Shown: positions 1 through 9,777, counted from the stretch's first letter. The stretch is 62,938 bases of DNA from an uncultured Pseudomonadota bacterium (GCA_903868595.1 CAIPVV010000006.1:1-62938); one strand, 5' to 3'. A program made the numbers and translations. Notes: a model not told the origin generated them from the sequence alone.

Positions 1-401
1 AGGATGACGGCGAGCTCGGCCGTCGACGCACCGGTGACCATGTTGCGGGTGTACTGCTCGTGGCCGGGCGTGTCGGCCACGATGAACTTGCGCCGCTCCG
101 TGGAGAAGAAGCGGTAGGCGACGTCGATCGTGATGCCCTGCTCGCGCTCGGCGGCCAGGCCGTCCACCAGCAGCGCGAAGTCCAGCTCCTCGCCCTGCGT
201 GCCGACCTTCTTGGAGTCGGCCTCCAGCGCGGCCAGCTGGTCCTCGAACACCAGCTTGGACTCATACAGCAGGCGGCCGATCAGCGTGCTCTTGCCGTCG
301 TCCACGCTGCCGCAGGTGATGAAGCGCAGCAGGCTCTTGTGTTCGTGGGATTTCAGGTAGCCCAGGATGTCCTGGCCGATGAGCTCTGAGCTGTGTGCCA
401 T
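1..401 (-). CDS. cysN: Sulfate adenylyltransferase subunit 1 (CysN), N-terminal part only
   Basis: This is the GTPase subunit of ATP sulfurylase, which couples GTP hydrolysis to adenosine 5'-phosphosulfate synthesis with CysD. Only the first ~133 codons lie in the window; the gene runs off the left edge. On the minus strand the protein begins [18 protein letters not shown] and contains the P-loop GSVDDGKST, a switch I-like GITIDVAYR and the G3 motif [12 protein letters not shown], all typical of CysN/CysNC. The ATG overlaps the cysD stop (ATGA), so the two are translationally coupled. Whether an APS kinase domain is fused at the C-terminus (CysNC) cannot be seen. Confidence 0.95.
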   Translation of the reverse strand, partial: MAHSSELIGQDILGYLKSHEHKSLLRFITCGSVDDGKSTLIGRLLYESKLVFEDQLAALEADSKKVGTQGEELDFALLVDGLAAEREQGITIDVAYRFFSTERRKFIVADTPGHEQYTRNMVTGASTAELAVI

Positions 402-1303
402 CAGAAATACCCTTCCTGTTTCTTCTTCTCCATCGACGCGGAGGAGTCATGGTCGATCATGCGGCCCTCGCGCTCGGAGTTGCGCGCCAGCAGCATCTCC
501 TGGATGACCTCCGGCAGCGTCGTGGCCTCGCTCTCGATGGCCCCGGTCAGCGGGTAGCAGCCCAGGGTGCGGAAGCGGACCATCTTCATCTGCGGCTTCT
601 CGCCGGGGGCCAGCGGCATGCGCTCATCGTCCACCATGATCAGTGTGCCGTCACGGCGCACCACAGGACGCTTGGCGGCCAGGTACAGCGGCACGATCGG
701 AATGTTCTGCTGGTGGATGTACTGCCAGATGTCCAGCTCGGTCCAGTTGGAGAGCGGGAACACCCGCAGGCTCTCGCCCTTGTGCTTGCGCGTGTTGTAG
801 CTGCGCCAGAGCTCAGGGCGCTGGCGCTTGGGATCCCAGCGGTGCTGGGCCGAGCGGAACGAGAAGATGCGCTCCTTGGCGCGCGATTTCTCCTCGTCGC
901 GGCGGGCGCCACCGAAGGCGGCGTCGAACCCGTACTGGTCCAGGGCCTGCTTGAGGCTCTGCGTCTTCATGATGTCGGTGTGAACCGAGGAGCCGTGCGT
1001 GAAGGGGCCGATGCCCCTCGCCAGGCCTTCCTGGTTGATGTGCACGATCAAATCCAGGCCCAGTCGGGCTACGGTGGCGTCCCGGAAGGCGATCATCTCG
1101 CGGAATTTCCAGGTCGTATCCACGTGCAGCAGCCGGAAAGGCGGCTTGGCCGGGTAAAAGGCCTTCATCGCCAGGTGCAGCATGACCGAGCTGTCCTTGC
1201 CGATGGAGTAGAGCATGACCGGGTTTTCGCACTCGGCGACGACCTCCCGCATGATGTGCAGGCTTTCGGCCTCGAGGCGCTGAAGATGGGTCAGGGGGTA
1301 CAT
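401..1303 (-). CDS. cysD: Sulfate adenylyltransferase subunit 2 (CysD)
   Basis: This is the catalytic ATP sulfurylase subunit, a PAPS-reductase-like adenosine nucleotide alpha-hydrolase that makes APS from ATP and sulfate for cysteine synthesis. The protein has the PP-loop-type motif [14 protein letters not shown] near residue 35, [16 protein letters not shown], and the C-terminal [20 protein letters not shown] that ends nearly all CysD proteins. The start is placed at [14 protein letters not shown] because the family begins there, giving 300 residues; an upstream in-frame ATG at 1345 would add 14 residues not typical of CysD. It is the first gene of cysD-cysN on the minus strand, divergent from sucA. 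Confidence 0.95.
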   Translation of the reverse strand: MYPLTHLQRLEAESLHIMREVVAECENPVMLYSIGKDSSVMLHLAMKAFYPAKPPFRLLHVDTTWKFREMIAFRDATVARLGLDLIVHINQEGLARGIGPFTHGSSVHTDIMKTQSLKQALDQYGFDAAFGGARRDEEKSRAKERIFSFRSAQHRWDPKRQRPELWRSYNTRKHKGESLRVFPLSNWTELDIWQYIHQQNIPIVPLYLAAKRPVVRRDGTLIMVDDERMPLAPGEKPQMKMVRFRTLGCYPLTGAIESEATTLPEVIQEMLLARNSEREGRMIDHDSSASMEKKKQEGYF

Positions 1304-1477
1304 GAAGGCTACGTAAATCCCGGAAACTATTGGGGTAACTGGCAATTGTAGCCGGACATCCCCTCGCGGGGGGTAAGCAGCGTGAATTGCATCACGTTAT
1401 ACCCGGAGTGAATCGGGGAGCCGGCCAGCCGGGGTTCAGCCGGGCGAACGCCTCCTGCAGAGCGCGAAATCCGTTCG

Positions 1478-1506
1478 TTCCTTATATGGGCGGCTTCCAT
1501 TAAACT
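1478..1506 (+). promoter_or_regulatory. Candidate sigma-70 promoter for sucA
   Basis: TTCCTT (1478-1483) and TAAACT (1501-1506) are separated by 17 bases and lie about 55 bases before the sucA ATG, in a locally AT-richer stretch of the cysD/sucA divergent gap (1304-1561). The -35 box matches the consensus weakly. No clear CysB site was recognised for the cysD side. This is a pattern match only. Confidence 0.3.
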
Positions 1507-1561
1507 CCCCCGGCTTAAGTCACATCTAGTCCTCTGAACAGACAGGTTTTTTCAACAAGCC

Positions 1562-4483
1562 ATGAGCCAGAGCAAGGGTCCCTCCGATCCCGCCAGTCTT
1601 CTCGCCCGCCAGACCGCCACCACGGCGCTGTTCGGCGGCAATGCCACTTACGTCGAAGACCTCTATGAGCGCTACCTCGCCGGGGAGCAGGTCCCCAGCG
1701 ATTGGAAGGCGTACTTCGACAGCGTCAAGCCCGACACCGGGACCGAGCGCCTCCATGGGCCGATCCTGCGGGACCTGGCCGAACGAGCTGCGGCGCCGCG
1801 CGCCGCGGTCGTGGTCAGCAGCGATGCGACCAACGAGAAGCAGGCTGCGGTCTCGCGCCTGATCCAGATCTACGTGCATCGCGGCCACCTGACGGCCAAG
1901 CTCGATCCGCTGGGCCTGATGAGCCGGCCCAAGCCGCGCATCATGGAGCTCAGCTACACGGGACTGTCCGAGTCTGACCTGGACACCGTGTTCTACACGG
2001 GCAGCCGCACGGATGCGATCCCGCGCTCAGCGACGCTGCGCGAGATCATCCGCCTGATGGAGTCCATCTACACGGGCACGATCGGCGCGGAGTTCGCGCA
2101 CGTGTCGGACACCGAGGAGCGCCTGTGGCTGCAGGATGAATTCCAGCGCGGGCGCATGCAGCAGCGCTTCAGCACCGCCGACCGCAAGCACATCCTCGGG
2201 CAGCTCACCGCCGCCGAGGGCCTGGAGCGCTACCTGCACACCAAATACGTGGGGCAGAAGCGCTTTTCGCTGGAAGGCGGCGACGCGCTGATCCCGATGC
2301 TGGACGACCTCGTGCAGCGCGGCGGGGAGAACCAGGTCGATGAGTACGTCATCGGCATGGCGCATCGCGGCCGCCTGAACGTGCTGGTCAACGTACTGGG
2401 CAAGGCGCCCTCGCAGCTGTTCTCGGAATTCGAGGGCAAGTACGACATCACCAAGCTGCAGGGCTCCGGCGATGTGAAGTACCACAAGGGCTTCTCGGCG
2501 GACCTGAAGACCGCAGGCGGCAACGTGCACGTGGCCCTGGCCTTCAACCCCTCGCACCTGGAAGTGGTGAACGCGGTGGTGGAGGGCTCGGTGCGCGCGC
2601 GCCAGGAGCGTCGTGGCGACACCGACGGCTCGCGCGTCGTGCCGGTGCTGATCCATGGCGACTCGGCCTTCGCCGGCCAGGGCGTGGTCATGGAAACCAT
2701 GCAGCTCTCCCAGGCGCGTGGCTTCTACACCGGCGGCACGCTGCACCTGATCATCAACAACCAGGTGGGCTTCACCACCAGCGAGCCGTCCGATACGCGC
2801 TCCACGATGTATTGCAGCGACGTGGCCAAGATGCTGGAAGCCCCGATCTTCCACGTCAACGGCGACGACCCGGAGGCCGTGCTGTTCGTCACGCGCCTGG
2901 CGGCCGCCTACCGCCAGCGCTTCCACAAGGACGTGGTCATCGACCTGGTCTGCTACCGGCGGCTGGGCCACAACGAGGCCGACGAGCCGGCCGCTACGCA
3001 GCCGGTGATGTACAAGGTGATCCGCCAGCACCCCACCACCCGCAAGATCTACGCCGACAAGCTGGTGGCCGAGGGCGTGCTCAGCGATGCCGAGGCCAAC
3101 GAGCTGGTGGAGGAATACCGCAGGCGCCTGGACGAGGGTCACCCGACCACGCAGTCCACGCTCGGCATGATCGGCAACAAGTACACCGTGGACTGGTCAC
3201 GCTACCAGACCACCGACTGGACCGAGCACACGCGTTCGGCGCTGGATCCGGCGCGCCTGCAGCGCCTGGGTGCGCGCATCGTCGACGTGCCGGCCGGCTT
3301 CAAGCTGCACCCGCGCGTCGATCAGGTCTATGCGAACCGCCGCAAGATGCTGGCCGGCGAGCTGCCGTTTGACTGGGGCTGCGCGGAGACGCTGGCCTAC
3401 GCGGCGATCCTGGAGGATGGCCACGCCATCCGCCTGACCGGCCAGGACAGCGGCCGCGGCACGTTCTTCCACCGCCACGCCGTGCTGCACGAGCAGGACA
3501 CGGGTGCCTGCTACGTGCCGCTGGAGAACATCACCAAGGACCAGCCGCGCTTCACGGTCACCGACTCGGTGCTGTCGGAGGAGGCGGTGCTGGGCTTTGA
3601 GTACGGCTTCTCCACCACGGACCCAAGCCAGCTGGTCATCTGGGAAGGCCAGTTCGGCGACTTCGTGAACGGCGCCCAGGTGATCATCGACCAGTTCATC
3701 AGCTCCGGCGAGTCCAAGTGGGCCCGCCTGTGCGGCCTGACGCTGTTCCTGCCGCATGGCTACGAGGGGCAGGGGCCGGAGCATTCCTCCGCGCGCCCGG
3801 AGCGCTTCCTGCAGCTGTGCGCCGAGAACAACATGCAGGTGTGCGTGCCGTCGACGCCGGCGCAGATGTTCCACATGATCCGCCGGCAGATGGGCCGCAG
3901 CCTGCGCAAGCCGCTGATCGTGATGACGCCCAAGAGCCTGCTGCGCCACGAGCTGTCGGTCTCCTCGCTGGAGGACCTGACCAAGGGCTCCTTCGCCACG
4001 GTGATCGATGAGATCGACCCGCAGGATGCCGCCAAGGTCTCCCGTATCGTGCTGTGCAGCGGCAAGGTCTACTTCGACCTGCTGAAGGCTCGCCGCGCCC
4101 AGAAGATCACCGACGTGGCTATCGTGCGGATCGAGCAGCTCTACCCGTTCCCCACGCAGGCCTACAATGCGATCGTGAGCAAGTACGGCAACGCGACCGA
4201 GGTCGTCTGGTGCCAGGAGGAGCCGCAGAACCAGGGCGCCTGGTATCAGATCCGCCATCGCCTGGAGTCGGGGCTGGGCCGCGAGCACAAGCAGGTGCTG
4301 TACGCCGGCCGTGGCCACGCGGCGGCGCCGGCCACCGGCATCGGCAAGGTGCACGACATCGAGCAGAGCGAGCTGGTGGAGGCCGCGCTGCGGGCCACCG
4401 TGCGCCACAACGCCGGCAAGTCCAGCGAACGCCTGGTCTCCGGCGCGCCAGCCTCGCCGGCGGCCAAGCGCAAGAGCTCCTGA
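1562..4483 (+). CDS. sucA: 2-oxoglutarate dehydrogenase E1 component
   Basis: This is the thiamin-diphosphate-dependent E1 subunit of the TCA-cycle 2-oxoglutarate dehydrogenase complex; it decarboxylates 2-oxoglutarate and succinylates the lipoyl group of SucB. It is 973 residues, slightly longer than the ~930 usual for the family because of a short Ala/Lys-rich C-terminal tail. Recognisable features are an N-terminal E2-binding helix (ATYVEDLYERYLAGEQ), the catalytic core motif GMAHRGRLNVLVNVLGK (~residue 263), HGDSAFAGQGVVMET, and GDDPEAV of the ThDP/Mg site. The transketolase-like pyrimidine-binding domain follows, with RGTFFHRHAVLHEQ and a C-terminal EEPQNQGAW. It is the first gene of sucA-sucB-lpdA; sucB follows after 28 bases. 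Confidence 0.98.
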   Translation: MSQSKGPSDPASLLARQTATTALFGGNATYVEDLYERYLAGEQVPSDWKAYFDSVKPDTGTERLHGPILRDLAERAAAPRAAVVVSSDATNEKQAAVSRLIQIYVHRGHLTAKLDPLGLMSRPKPRIMELSYTGLSESDLDTVFYTGSRTDAIPRSATLREIIRLMESIYTGTIGAEFAHVSDTEERLWLQDEFQRGRMQQRFSTADRKHILGQLTAAEGLERYLHTKYVGQKRFSLEGGDALIPMLDDLVQRGGENQVDEYVIGMAHRGRLNVLVNVLGKAPSQLFSEFEGKYDITKLQGSGDVKYHKGFSADLKTAGGNVHVALAFNPSHLEVVNAVVEGSVRARQERRGDTDGSRVVPVLIHGDSAFAGQGVVMETMQLSQARGFYTGGTLHLIINNQVGFTTSEPSDTRSTMYCSDVAKMLEAPIFHVNGDDPEAVLFVTRLAAAYRQRFHKDVVIDLVCYRRLGHNEADEPAATQPVMYKVIRQHPTTRKIYADKLVAEGVLSDAEANELVEEYRRRLDEGHPTTQSTLGMIGNKYTVDWSRYQTTDWTEHTRSALDPARLQRLGARIVDVPAGFKLHPRVDQVYANRRKMLAGELPFDWGCAETLAYAAILEDGHAIRLTGQDSGRGTFFHRHAVLHEQDTGACYVPLENITKDQPRFTVTDSVLSEEAVLGFEYGFSTTDPSQLVIWEGQFGDFVNGAQVIIDQFISSGESKWARLCGLTLFLPHGYEGQGPEHSSARPERFLQLCAENNMQVCVPSTPAQMFHMIRRQMGRSLRKPLIVMTPKSLLRHELSVSSLEDLTKGSFATVIDEIDPQDAAKVSRIVLCSGKVYFDLLKARRAQKITDVAIVRIEQLYPFPTQAYNAIVSKYGNATEVVWCQEEPQNQGAWYQIRHRLESGLGREHKQVLYAGRGHAAAPATGIGKVHDIEQSELVEAALRATVRHNAGKSSERLVSGAPASPAAKRKSS

Positions 4484-4511
4484 TCCCCTATACCGCTTAA
4501 CCTGAGATCAC

Positions 4512-5708
4512 ATGAGTACTGAAATCACCGTACCGAAGCTGCCTGAGTCCGTCGCCGACGCAACGCTGGTCACCTGGCACAAGAAGCCGGGCGAGGCGGT
4601 CGCGCGTGACGAGAACCTCGCGGACCTTGAAACCGACAAGGTGGTCCTGGAGGTGCCGGCGCCTGCCGCGGGTGTGCTGAAGGAGATCAAGATCCCCGCC
4701 GGTTCGACCGTGACCAGCGGCCAGCTGCTGGCGATCTTCGAGGCCGGCGCCGCGGCGTCCGCGCCCGCGCCTGCCGCCGCCGCAGCTGTCGCGGCTGCCC
4801 CCGCGGCGGCAAGCGCCGATGCCTCGGGCAAGCTCAGCCCGGCCGTGCGCCGCGTGGTGGAGGAGACGGGCGTGAACCCGGCCGGCGTGCCGGGCACGGG
4901 CAAGGACGGGCGCCTGACCAAGCCGGACGTGCTTGCCGCGGCGGCCGCCCCCAAGGCTGCGCCGGTGCCGGTGCCGGTGCCGGTGCCGGTGCCGCTGGCG
5001 CTGGGCGCCCGGGCCGAGCAGCGCGTGCCGATGACGCGCCTGCGTGCCCGCATTGCCGAGCGGCTGATCGCTGCGCAGTCGACCCAGGCCCTGCTGACCA
5101 CCTTCAACGAGGTGGACCTGCTGGCCGTGCAGGAGCTGCGCGCCCGCTACAAGGACAAGTTCGAGAAGGCCTACGGCGTGAAGCTTGGCTTCTCCTCGTT
5201 CTTCGTGAAGGCCACGATCGAGGCGCTGAAGAAGTACCCGGTCGTCAACGCCTCGGTGGATGGCAACGACATCGTCTACCACGAGTTCTATGACATCGGC
5301 GTCGCCGTCTCCACGGACCGCGGCCTCGTGGTGCCGGTGCTGCGCAATGCCGACGCGCTCTCCTTCGCGGACATCGAGAAGGGCGTAGGCGATTTCGCCG
5401 CGCGGGCCCGCAAGGGCGCCCTCACGATGGATGACCTGACCGGCGGGACCTTCAGCATCACCAACGGCGGCGTGTTCGGCTCGCTGCTGTCGACGCCGAT
5501 CGTCAACGCTCCGCAGAGCGCGATCCTCGGTATGCACAAGATCCAGGAGCGCCCCATGGTCGTGAACGGCCAGATCCTTGCGCGCCCGATGATGTACCTG
5601 GCACTGACCTACGATCACCGCATCATCGACGGCAAGGAAGCGGTGCAGTTCCTGGTGTCCATCAAGGAAGCCCTTGAAGACCCGGGTCGCCTGCTGCTGG
5701 GGGTCTAG
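4512..5708 (+). CDS. sucB: Dihydrolipoyl succinyltransferase, E2 of 2-oxoglutarate dehydrogenase
   Basis: This is the core acyltransferase of the 2-oxoglutarate dehydrogenase complex, transferring succinyl groups from lipoyl-lysine to CoA. It is 398 residues. The N-terminal lipoyl domain carries the ETDKVVLEV lipoylation motif (Lys near residue 43). An Ala-rich linker, a peripheral subunit-binding domain ([19 protein letters not shown]) and a second linker of alternating Pro-Val follow. The C-terminal catalytic domain has [14 protein letters not shown] with the active-site His and Asp. It sits 28 bases after sucA and 5 bases before lpdA, as expected for one operon. Confidence 0.98.
   Translation: MSTEITVPKLPESVADATLVTWHKKPGEAVARDENLADLETDKVVLEVPAPAAGVLKEIKIPAGSTVTSGQLLAIFEAGAAASAPAPAAAAAVAAAPAAASADASGKLSPAVRRVVEETGVNPAGVPGTGKDGRLTKPDVLAAAAAPKAAPVPVPVPVPVPLALGARAEQRVPMTRLRARIAERLIAAQSTQALLTTFNEVDLLAVQELRARYKDKFEKAYGVKLGFSSFFVKATIEALKKYPVVNASVDGNDIVYHEFYDIGVAVSTDRGLVVPVLRNADALSFADIEKGVGDFAARARKGALTMDDLTGGTFSITNGGVFGSLLSTPIVNAPQSAILGMHKIQERPMVVNGQILARPMMYLALTYDHRIIDGKEAVQFLVSIKEALEDPGRLLLGV
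4962..4991 (+). repeat. Hexanucleotide microsatellite (CCGGTG)x5 in the sucB linker
   Basis: Five perfect tandem copies of CCGGTG lie in frame and encode the alternating Pro-Val linker between the E3/E1-binding and catalytic domains of SucB. Because the unit is six bases, slippage changes linker length by two residues without breaking the frame. Confidence 0.9.
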
Positions 5709-5713
5709 GCGAC

Positions 5714-7141
5714 ATGGCAGACAGCTTCGACGTGATCGTGATCGGCGGGGGTCCCGCCGGTTACCCGGCCGCCATTCGTGCCGGCCAGAACAAGCTCTCC
5801 GTGGCCTGCATCGATGAGTGGAAGAACCTGGACGGCAGCTACGCCTTCGGCGGCACCTGCCTGAACGCCGGCTGCATTCCCTCCAAGGCGCTGCTGGAGT
5901 CCTCCGAGCTCTTCCATCGTGCCGGGCATGAGTTCAAGGCGCATGGCATCGGCCTCGCCAGCCTGCAGATGGACGTCGCCGCGATGCAAAAGCGCAAGGC
6001 GACGATCGTCAAGGGCATGACCGGCGGCATTGCGCAGCTGCTGAAGTCCAACGGCGTGACCGCGCTGCAGGGCCACGGCCGGCTGCTGGCCGGCAACCAG
6101 GTGGAGTTCACGGCTGCCGACGGCAGCCGGAAGGCGCTCACCGCTCGCTTCGTGGTGCTGGCCAGCGGCTCGGTGCCGATGCCGCTGAAGACGGCGGCCT
6201 TCGACGGCACGCAGATCGTGGATTCCTGGGGCGCGCTGGAGTTCGACGCGGTGCCGGGGCGCCTGGGCGTGATCGGCGCCGGCGTCATTGGGCTGGAGCT
6301 CGGCAGCGTGTGGGCGCGACTGGGCGCGAAGGTGACGGTGCTGGAGGCGATGGACGCCTTCCTGCCGATGGCCGACCGCCAGCTGGCGGGCGAGGCGCTC
6401 AAGCAGTTCACCAAGCAGGGACTGGACGTACGCCTGGGCGCCAAGGTCTCCGCCGCTGCGACGTCCGCCAAGGGCGTCATGGTCCAGTACACGGACGCCA
6501 AGGGCGAGCAGCAGGCCGAATTCGACAAGCTGGTGGTGGCGATCGGTCGCAAGCCGTTCACCGCGAACCTGCTGGGTGAGGGCACGGGTGTCGTGGTGGA
6601 TGAGCGCGGCTTCATCCAGGTCGACGGGCAGTGCCGCACGGCGGCGGCCAACGTGTTCGCCGTCGGCGACTGCGTGCGCGGCCCGATGCTCGCGCACAAG
6701 GCCAAGGAGGAGGGCGTGATGGTCGCGGACCTGATCGCCGGCCTCTACGGGCACACCAATTACGACGTGATCCCCGCGGTGATCTACACGGCGCCGGAGA
6801 TGGCCTGGGTCGGCAAGACCGAGGAGCAGGCGAAGGCGGCGGGCATCAGCGTGAAGACGGGCGTGTTCCCGTTCATCGCCAGCGGCCGCGCGCGGGCCAT
6901 GGAGGCGCCGGCCGGTTTTGCGAAGATCGTGGCCGATGCCACCACCGACCAGGTGCTGGGCGTGCACATCATCGGGCCGATGGCCGGGGAGCTCATTGGC
7001 GAGGCGGTCCTGGCGCTGGAGTACTCGGCCAGCTGCGAGGACCTGCAGCGCACGATCCATGCCCATCCGACCCTGTCGGAAGCCGTGCACGAGGCAGCGC
7101 TGGCCGCCGACAAGCGCGCGATCGACATGCTGAACCGCTAG
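5714..7141 (+). CDS. lpdA: Dihydrolipoamide dehydrogenase (E3)
   Basis: This FAD-dependent disulfide oxidoreductase reoxidises dihydrolipoyl groups of 2-oxo acid dehydrogenases and makes NADH. It is 475 residues, the usual length. It has an N-terminal FAD-binding GGGPAGYPAAIRAGQ, the redox-active disulfide in GGTCLNAGCIPSK (~residue 45), an NAD-binding GAGVIGLELGSVWARLG, the second FAD motif VFAVGDCVRGPMLAHKA, and the C-terminal catalytic HAHPTLSEAVHEA (His-Glu dyad). It is the third gene of the suc operon, so it probably serves the OGDH complex first, with possible sharing with pyruvate dehydrogenase. Confidence 0.98.
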   Translation: MADSFDVIVIGGGPAGYPAAIRAGQNKLSVACIDEWKNLDGSYAFGGTCLNAGCIPSKALLESSELFHRAGHEFKAHGIGLASLQMDVAAMQKRKATIVKGMTGGIAQLLKSNGVTALQGHGRLLAGNQVEFTAADGSRKALTARFVVLASGSVPMPLKTAAFDGTQIVDSWGALEFDAVPGRLGVIGAGVIGLELGSVWARLGAKVTVLEAMDAFLPMADRQLAGEALKQFTKQGLDVRLGAKVSAAATSAKGVMVQYTDAKGEQQAEFDKLVVAIGRKPFTANLLGEGTGVVVDERGFIQVDGQCRTAAANVFAVGDCVRGPMLAHKAKEEGVMVADLIAGLYGHTNYDVIPAVIYTAPEMAWVGKTEEQAKAAGISVKTGVFPFIASGRARAMEAPAGFAKIVADATTDQVLGVHIIGPMAGELIGEAVLALEYSASCEDLQRTIHAHPTLSEAVHEAALAADKRAIDMLNR

Positions 7142-7172
7142 GGTTCTGCGCTCGCCGGGTCGGGCAGCCGCC

Positions 7173-9164
7173 TCAGGTTGCCCGGCGTACCTTGAAGACG
7201 TTGGGGATGCGCTGCAGCCGCTTCACCAGGCGCGAGAGCGCCGTGGTGTTGGGCACGCCCAGGCGCACGGTGAAGCGCGCGATGCGGTCGGCCGGATCCG
7301 TATCGCTGCTGACGCCCTCGATGCTCAGTCGCTCCTCTGAGATCAGGTCGGAGATATCGCGCAGCAGTCCGCGCCGGTCAAAGGCCTCGATCTCGATCTT
7401 CACCGACAGCATGTCCTGCTGCCCCATCGACCACTCCACGTTCAGCAACCGCTCGGGCTTGGCCTTGAGCATGCGCGCCAGGCTCGTGCAGCCCGCGCGG
7501 TGGATCGTGACACCCCGCCCCTGCGTGAGGTAGCCGGCGATTGGCTGTGGGCGCATCGGCCCGCAGCAGTGCGCCAGCGTGATGGGCAGGTCGCCCACGC
7601 CCTCGATCTCCACCGGTGACTTGCCGCTGCCGATGAGTTTGCGCGTGCGCGTGGCCGGCGGGATATCCGGTGCGGGAGGCTCGGCGGGCGCCGCTGCGGC
7701 GGGGTGCTCGGCCTGGGTCTGCGCATCATCGATCTTGCGAAAGTACGCGCGCAGCTTGGCGCGGCTCTTGGAGGAGGCCAGGTAGCCCAGGCTCGGCGAG
7801 AGCCAGTCGCGGCTCGGGGCCGCCGTCTTGCCGACGATGATCTCCACCACGTCGCCGTTGGCGACCTGGTGGTCGAAGGTCACGATGCGGCCGTTGATCT
7901 TGGCGCCGCGGCAGCGCTGCCCCAAGTCGCTGTGCACGTGGAATGCGAAATCCAGCGGGGTCGCGCCGCGCGGCAGGTCCACCACCTCGCCCTTGGGCGT
8001 CATCGCGTAGACGCGGTCGTCGAACAACCCGGCGCTGGCCTTGCTCAGGGCATCCCCCTCGCCACCGGCGGCGCCATCGGCGCTCAGCAGTTCGCGCACG
8101 GCCTGGATCTTGCGCTCATAGCGCTGGTTGAGCCCGCCGCCTTCCTTGTAGACCCAGTGCGCGGCGACGCCCAGTTCCGCCTGCGCCTGCATCTCGTGCG
8201 TGCGGATCTGTATCTCCAGCGACCGCCCGTCAGGCCCGTGCACCGCGGTGTGGATCGAACGGTAGTCGTTGTCCTTGGGCGTGGCGATGTAGTCGTCGAA
8301 CTCGTCCGGGATGAACGTCCACAACCCGTGCACCAGGCCCAGCGCCGCGTAGCAGTCGGCGATGCTGTCCACGATGATGCGCACGGCGCGCACGTCGAAC
8401 AGCTGCTCGAAGGAGAGCCCCTTGCGCTGCATCTTGCGATAGATGCTGTAGATGTGCTTGGGCCGGCCCTGGATCTGCGCCTTGATGCCGGCCTGCGCCA
8501 TTTCGGTGGCGAGCTGCGCGCACACGCGCTCGATGTAGGACTCGCGGTCGCGGCGCTTCTCGTTGAGTGCGCCGGCGATGCGCCGGTAGTCCTCCGGGTG
8601 CAGCTCGCGGAACGCCAGGTCCTCCAGCTCCCACTTCACCCCCCAGATGCCCAGGCGGTTGGCCAGCGGCGCGTACAGGTCGCGCGTTTCCAGCGCCAGG
8701 CGGCGCCGCTGCGTGTCTTCCAGCTCCCGCGCATGGCGCGCGCGCACCAGCTGCTGCGCCAGGCGCGCCACGACCAGGCGCGGATCACCGACCACCGCCA
8801 GCAGCATCTTGCGCAGCGTCTCCGCCTGCGCGCTGTTGAGCGACTGCGCCTCGGTCCAGCGCTCATCCAGGCCGAATTCACCCAGCCGGCGCAGCTCCGT
8901 GGCCAGGCGCAGCGCCTCCGGCCCGGCCGCGGCCTTCAGCGCGGCCGGATCCACGCCCAGCTCCGCGTCGGCGATGGCCGCGTGCAGCAGCGAGGCCACT
9001 GCGAGGGTGGGCTCTTTGGTAAGGTCCAGCACGACCTGGGCGATCTCGCGCGCCAACTCCAGGCGTCCCGTCTCAACGCCTTGCTCGGCGAGCGCGCCGT
9101 GAAGCCTGGCGATGGCGGCATCCGGCGCAAGTCCGGGCGGTCTGTGGGTGCTGGTCTGGGGCAT
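7173..9164 (-). CDS. relA: (p)ppGpp synthetase RelA
   Basis: This is a long RelA/SpoT homologue that makes the stringent-response alarmone from GTP/GDP and ATP at the ribosome. From this start it is 663 residues. The N-terminal HD hydrolase domain is degenerate: at the place of the HD pair it reads LLHAAIADAEL. The synthetase domain has GRPKHIYSIYRKM and EFDDYIATPKDNDYRSIHT; the acidic EFDD is the RelA-type signature, while bifunctional SpoT/Rel have RxKD. TGS (TPKGEVVDLPRGATPLDFAF), zinc-finger and C-terminal ACT domains follow. These features suggest a synthetase-only enzyme. An in-frame ATG at 9203 would add 13 residues, but a TATGAT element lies between the two, favouring 9164. It converges with lpdA. 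Confidence 0.93.
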   Translation of the reverse strand: MPQTSTHRPPGLAPDAAIARLHGALAEQGVETGRLELAREIAQVVLDLTKEPTLAVASLLHAAIADAELGVDPAALKAAAGPEALRLATELRRLGEFGLDERWTEAQSLNSAQAETLRKMLLAVVGDPRLVVARLAQQLVRARHARELEDTQRRRLALETRDLYAPLANRLGIWGVKWELEDLAFRELHPEDYRRIAGALNEKRRDRESYIERVCAQLATEMAQAGIKAQIQGRPKHIYSIYRKMQRKGLSFEQLFDVRAVRIIVDSIADCYAALGLVHGLWTFIPDEFDDYIATPKDNDYRSIHTAVHGPDGRSLEIQIRTHEMQAQAELGVAAHWVYKEGGGLNQRYERKIQAVRELLSADGAAGGEGDALSKASAGLFDDRVYAMTPKGEVVDLPRGATPLDFAFHVHSDLGQRCRGAKINGRIVTFDHQVANGDVVEIIVGKTAAPSRDWLSPSLGYLASSKSRAKLRAYFRKIDDAQTQAEHPAAAAPAEPPAPDIPPATRTRKLIGSGKSPVEIEGVGDLPITLAHCCGPMRPQPIAGYLTQGRGVTIHRAGCTSLARMLKAKPERLLNVEWSMGQQDMLSVKIEIEAFDRRGLLRDISDLISEERLSIEGVSSDTDPADRIARFTVRLGVPNTTALSRLVKRLQRIPNVFKVRRAT

Positions 9165-9188
9165 CTGTCGGTCGCTTGTCTGACCGCT

Positions 9189-9194
9189 ATCATA
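9189..9194 (-). promoter_or_regulatory. Candidate -10 element for relA
   Basis: On the minus strand TATGAT lies 24 bases before the preferred relA ATG (9164). No good -35 box is seen at 16-18 bases. It supports the downstream relA start because transcription from it would begin after the alternative ATG at 9203. Confidence 0.35.
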
Positions 9195-9217
9195 CGCACG
9201 CATTCAAAGGCTGAGCC

Positions 9218-9733
9218 ATGACGAGCGGTTATCAGGATCAAGCGATCGGCGGTGAGGGCTACGGCCCTTGCGGCGCGATCGTGCTGGTGATGGGACGCAA
9301 CTGGTCAGCGGCCCAGCGCGCGGCCGTGCGCGAGATCCTCGCCCAGCATGGCGGGCATGGCGGCGGCCTCAACAGCGTCGCCTATCTGTTCCACCCGGTG
9401 GGCCTGCTGCGCTATCCGTCCAGCGCTCGCCTGGCCGAGCGTGCGCTGGCCGCCGGTGCCGAGTCGGTGCAGGTGCTGGCCCACGGGGAGACGGAGGTCG
9501 CAACCGATCCGGCCGACTGGGAGAGCGTGCGGGAGGCACTGGCAACGTCCGGCCACTTGCCGCGTTCGGCGAGCATCACCTGGCGCACCGCTCAGCCGGT
9601 CCGCCTGGAACCGCAGGCGATGCACCGCGTTCAGGCGCTGCTCGATGCGCTGCGTGCGCTGGAGGGCGTGGAGGCGGTGTATACCAACGCCGAGCCGGCT
9701 GTGCCCGCCGGATCGCCGGGTACCGCGGCCTAG
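9218..9733 (+). CDS. YebC/PmpR-like protein lacking the N-terminal domain
   Basis: The 171-residue product aligns with domains II and III of YebC (TACO1/PmpR family): GEGYGPCGAIVLV matches the family EGYGPGG motif, HGGGLNSVAYLF matches the GGNLGxxGSVAYLF segment, then AAGAESVQVLAHG, and near the C-terminus VEAVYTNAE matches the family VQEVYHNGE. The N-terminal ~90-residue domain, with the invariant MAGHSKWANIKHRK that binds nucleic acid or ribosome, is absent; the ATG is 15 bases from the nearest relA start. In many gammaproteobacteria yebC directly precedes ruvC, and ruvC lies 3.8 kb downstream here, so this may be a shortened descendant of that locus or a diverged paralogue. Function is unknown; a full-length yebC may exist elsewhere. 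Confidence 0.75.
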   Translation: MTSGYQDQAIGGEGYGPCGAIVLVMGRNWSAAQRAAVREILAQHGGHGGGLNSVAYLFHPVGLLRYPSSARLAERALAAGAESVQVLAHGETEVATDPADWESVREALATSGHLPRSASITWRTAQPVRLEPQAMHRVQALLDALRALEGVEAVYTNAEPAVPAGSPGTAA

Positions 9734-9777
9734 CCGCGGAGTACCCGGTTGCCGAGAGAGCGGGCCGCCCCGGGATC

